A stretch of 9,406 bases of DNA from NCBI GenBank assembly GCA_003483345.1, contig DMWH01000122.1, forward strand, positions 1 through 9,406. The letters are read 5' to 3'. This stretch comes from Clostridiales bacterium. GTDB lineage: Bacteria > Bacillota > Clostridia > Tissierellales > Sedimentibacteraceae. The notes below the pieces were generated by a model, which was not told the origin of the DNA, made no database searches, and worked only from the letters and a program-made list of their open reading frames with translations. Below are positions 7,053 through 9,406 of this stretch, piece by piece (positions within the stretch are counted from its first letter, which is position 1; the number at the start of each line of letters is the position of its first letter). The position numbers were made by a program, and so were the translations under genes.

Positions 7053-8622
7053 CAACATCACCCCAGTTTTTGAATTTTGACATTGGTACGCCGTTTTTAT
7101 TTAAGCTTTCAACAAGTCTCTTGCTTATTTTACCTGATTTTCTGTAGTATCCTTCAGTGGGATTTTCGGGATCGATAACCCATTCATATAATTTATTCAT
7201 ACCAGCATAGTTTCTGTTTTCGTCAAGCATTACTTCCGATATGGAGTAAATTCTTATCTTACTGCCAAACTTACCCATAATCATGATGATATCTATTGAT
7301 TTTGCCAGTTTGTTCTTTATATATTCACTGTTTTCGTTCCCGGTTCCTGAAGACATGTACATGTCTACACACATATCAAGAAATGATGCGTCATCAAGAG
7401 CATGAGCCGTAAACATATTGCCTTTGGTTTTTAGGTTGGCCTCATATATCTGTCTGAATTCTTCTCCTCTTGACTCCGGTACTATAACCCTTGATGAAGT
7501 GGTTCTTAAAGAAGCTTTCATCAGTTTGCCAAAGGTAAATCCTTTGTTATCGTCAACGGTCAGAAGTAGTATGTCGTGACCTTTTAAAACCCTGTTAATA
7601 TCTGTTTCAACTACGGATGCGATGACGCATTTTCTTTCCGACTTTTCAGTATAGGATAACAGGTAGTTTATCATGGTGGTTTTACCGGTACCCATTTCAC
7701 CGCCTATTCCTATATTGGCTTTACCTTTTACAAGAAGTCCCAGAAGTTCGTAAAGCTCGTCATTAATTGTTCCGCTTTTCTTCATGTTTTCAAGATCCGG
7801 GACAAAGTTGGTGAACTTTCTGATATTTAGTATGTAGTTCTCAGAAGCATTCGGTACGATAATGTTAATTCTGTCCTTATTTTCCCTTGTTGCTTCGATA
7901 ACGGCATTTTCAACACTGTTTATTTCCTTGTTCTCAAATGCTATGGTCCTTGAAAAGACCTGAACCAATTCGTCAAGATTTGAAAAAGTCTTATCATATT
8001 TATATTTTACATTGTTCTTGATGTAGTAAATTTCGCTTATAAAGGTAGGGAATGTAGAAGCTGTTACCATTATTTCGCCGACTTCCGAGTCATTATCAAG
8101 CTCTTCCAATACTCCCATACCGTAAAGCCTTGAAAATATCTTTTCGGCATAGAGTTCTGTTTCTTCTTCTGTAAGATCGAATGATTTTTCGCCTGCCAGA
8201 TATTTCTTTATTTTTGAAATCAAATATGTTTTTGCGTTTTTATCATAAGACGCTCTCTGAAGCATGGCTGAATGAAATTCTACTTCTTCTTTTGTACCTA
8301 CGGGAAAGTCCATTTTACTTTCAATAAAAAGCTCCATTTTTTGAAAATTTAATTCTTCGTCAGTCAACTGCGTGGCATTTTCACTATGCTCGATTTTATC
8401 TGTATCAAGCATATTGCCGCTTTTATCCAAATACCTGATTGTGACCGGCAGATAACTTTCTTCTACTTTAATTACACCAACATCAATAGGTGTTTTTGAT
8501 AATATTCTTCCATTGGAACTGATTTCTATAATTACAAAATCTTCATCGCTATTGAACTTTAATTCTTTAATGTCTACAACTTCTTCGCCATTTGTAATTA
8601 TAATGTTTTGAGTGTATAACAT
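7039..8622 (-). CDS. cpaF: CpaF/TadA-type secretion ATPase with variant Walker B region
   Basis: A hexameric cytoplasmic ATPase that powers Tad pilus or related secretion machines. The 527 residues comprise a beta-rich N-terminal region (about 1-90) that I do not match to the family. A helical region leads to YGMGVLEELDNDSEVGEIMV, the counterpart of the conserved YGLGPLExLLxDxxVxEIMV, followed by the N-domain segment ending in LNIRKF. The Walker A loop is GEMGTGKTT (308-316, Lys314). The Walker B/Asp-box region reads RVIVPESRGEE with Glu383, where family members usually read IIVGEVRG; the Gly-to-Pro change (Pro382) is unusual. The His-box FTAHALDD has His407. The start is ATG 8622 with an ideal AAGGAGG (8635-8629) 6 bases upstream. 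It lies 36 bases after cpaB with no promoter between them, and overlaps tadB. The core nucleotide-binding residues are present, so it is probably active. Confidence 0.92.
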   Translation of the reverse strand: MLYTQNIIITNGEEVVDIKELKFNSDEDFVIIEISSNGRILSKTPIDVGVIKVEESYLPVTIRYLDKSGNMLDTDKIEHSENATQLTDEELNFQKMELFIESKMDFPVGTKEEVEFHSAMLQRASYDKNAKTYLISKIKKYLAGEKSFDLTEEETELYAEKIFSRLYGMGVLEELDNDSEVGEIMVTASTFPTFISEIYYIKNNVKYKYDKTFSNLDELVQVFSRTIAFENKEINSVENAVIEATRENKDRINIIVPNASENYILNIRKFTNFVPDLENMKKSGTINDELYELLGLLVKGKANIGIGGEMGTGKTTMINYLLSYTEKSERKCVIASVVETDINRVLKGHDILLLTVDDNKGFTFGKLMKASLRTTSSRVIVPESRGEEFRQIYEANLKTKGNMFTAHALDDASFLDMCVDMYMSSGTGNENSEYIKNKLAKSIDIIMIMGKFGSKIRIYSISEVMLDENRNYAGMNKLYEWVIDPENPTEGYYRKSGKISKRLVESLNKNGVPMSKFKNWGDVDVSD

Positions 8623-8658
8623 ACAAAGCCTCCTTATACTTGTTCTCTAAATTACAGT

Positions 8659-9384
8659 TTACTGCTGGGTTTCTTCGGCTTCTTCAGCGGTGTCATCAAT
8701 AGTGTTAAATACTACCTCATCAGGATTAAAATGAGTTAAAGTAGATATAATATTAGCAATGCTCGGGTTGACAATTTTGGTAGCAATTATATCTCCTGCA
8801 TAATCTGCGGCATAATAACTTTTTAATTCCTCTTCGGATACTATAATGGAAAAGGCAAAGTCATTTTTTGCATTAGTCTTTACTGTTTCCTCTTCGTCTG
8901 TTACTTTTTCAACTTTCTTAGCAATAAAAACAGTTTCTATACTGAAAGTTTTTTCCTTCTTATCAGCTTTGGCTACATATACATTGACTAAATCCCCGGG
9001 CTGAATATTATCGTAATACTTGGGTACAACAGTGGTTAATAAATTTTTATCCGGGGTATAACCCTCTTCCGCTATGTGCGAAAAAGCAAGTATTTCCTTC
9101 TGATAAATAGTGTTTTTCGCAACACCGCCCGTAACATCGGACATTTTAACAACATAATCCGATGAAATTGCTGTAGCCGGCAGTTTTATTGCTGTAAAAT
9201 CTTCTTCTTTAATTTCTGTCAACGGGCTTATGTCTTTGTTTGCAATATAAACTGTTACTTTTTCACTTGCGGAAATTTTGGGAAGATATATATTCTGCAA
9301 ATAGAACATGAAAACAGCTATAGCTATCAGAGTAAGCGTAAAGAAGAATAAAAGTATTTTTTTGATCGAATCTTTTTTTATCAT
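8659..9384 (-). CDS. cpaB: CpaB/RcpC-like protein with SAF domain
   Basis: A membrane-anchored extracytoplasmic component of Tad pilus systems; in Gram-negatives CpaB/RcpC interacts with the secretin, and here it may act in the wall space. From ATG 9384 the 241 residues have a short basic N-terminus (MIKKDSIKK) and one membrane segment (about 10-31). A SAF domain follows at about 42-105, starting VTVYIANKDISPLTEIKEED. The RcpC-type region contains TTVVPKYYDNIQPGDLVNVYVAK, and the tail is acidic (DDTAEEAEETQQ). No CpaE/TadZ-like gene lies between this gene and cpaF, unlike many Tad operons. The start is uncertain: the reading frame stays open to the end of the window and ATG 9384 has only a weak GAAGAA nearby, so the true start may lie upstream, beyond 9406. 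Operon control would also lie there. Confidence 0.82.
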   Translation of the reverse strand: MIKKDSIKKILLFFFTLTLIAIAVFMFYLQNIYLPKISASEKVTVYIANKDISPLTEIKEEDFTAIKLPATAISSDYVVKMSDVTGGVAKNTIYQKEILAFSHIAEEGYTPDKNLLTTVVPKYYDNIQPGDLVNVYVAKADKKEKTFSIETVFIAKKVEKVTDEEETVKTNAKNDFAFSIIVSEEELKSYYAADYAGDIIATKIVNPSIANIISTLTHFNPDEVVFNTIDDTAEEAEETQQ

Positions 9385-9406
9385 ATTCTTCGTATTTCTT
9401 TTTAGC

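Noticed and set aside
1..9406. Searched for CRISPR arrays, tRNA or rRNA genes, insertion sequences and attachment-site-like direct repeats.
   Set aside because: No regularly spaced repeats, RNA-gene signatures, transposase motifs or terminal repeats were seen by eye; almost the whole window is accounted for by the listed genes.

Overview
The window comes from an AT-rich, low-GC Gram-positive bacterium, most likely an anaerobic member of the Clostridia or Tissierellia. This is inferred from the base composition, the strong AAGGAGG-type ribosome binding sites, and a Tad-type assembly operon with no outer-membrane component in view. A TopB-type topoisomerase beside a secretion-type ATPase and an unrecognised basic protein suggests a large plasmid or integrative element. 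No integrase, relaxase, replication gene or attachment site is present, so this remains an inference.

Layout, left to right. The 3' end of a sugar isomerase/AP-endonuclease-like TIM-barrel gene (+) occupies 1-432. A promoter-like site then precedes a two-gene operon (+) of a type I signal peptidase (548-1018) and a topoisomerase III with two tandem C-terminal zinc modules (1018-3399), the two genes overlapping by one base. A bidirectional hairpin terminator separates topB from a convergent, PDZ-less M50 site-2-type membrane metalloprotease (-, 3452-4234). That gene diverges from an unrecognised basic protein of 202 residues (+, 4406-5014), which ends at a second bidirectional terminator. The right half is a minus-strand Tad-like operon read cpaB, cpaF, tadB, tadC (9384 down to 5051), with tight or overlapping junctions. 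Its 5' end lies beyond the window.

The most notable observation is in the non-coding DNA. The three intergenic start regions (before the signal peptidase, the M50 protease and the unrecognised protein) share one bipartite element: GAATA, exactly 14 bases, then TGCGTA followed by TTAT or ATAT. Spacing is identical in all three, each copy points at its gene, and it is a poor fit to the housekeeping promoter. It looks like a small regulon read by an alternative sigma factor, linking two membrane proteases, topB and the basic protein. The Tad operon shows no copy within the window.

Working picture (inference): a Tad-type motor and membrane platform assembles an envelope structure, while the co-regulated signal peptidase and M50 protease process secreted or membrane substrates. 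TopB and perhaps the basic protein act on DNA of the same element. No pilin, prepilin peptidase or TadZ/CpaE-like gene is visible here.
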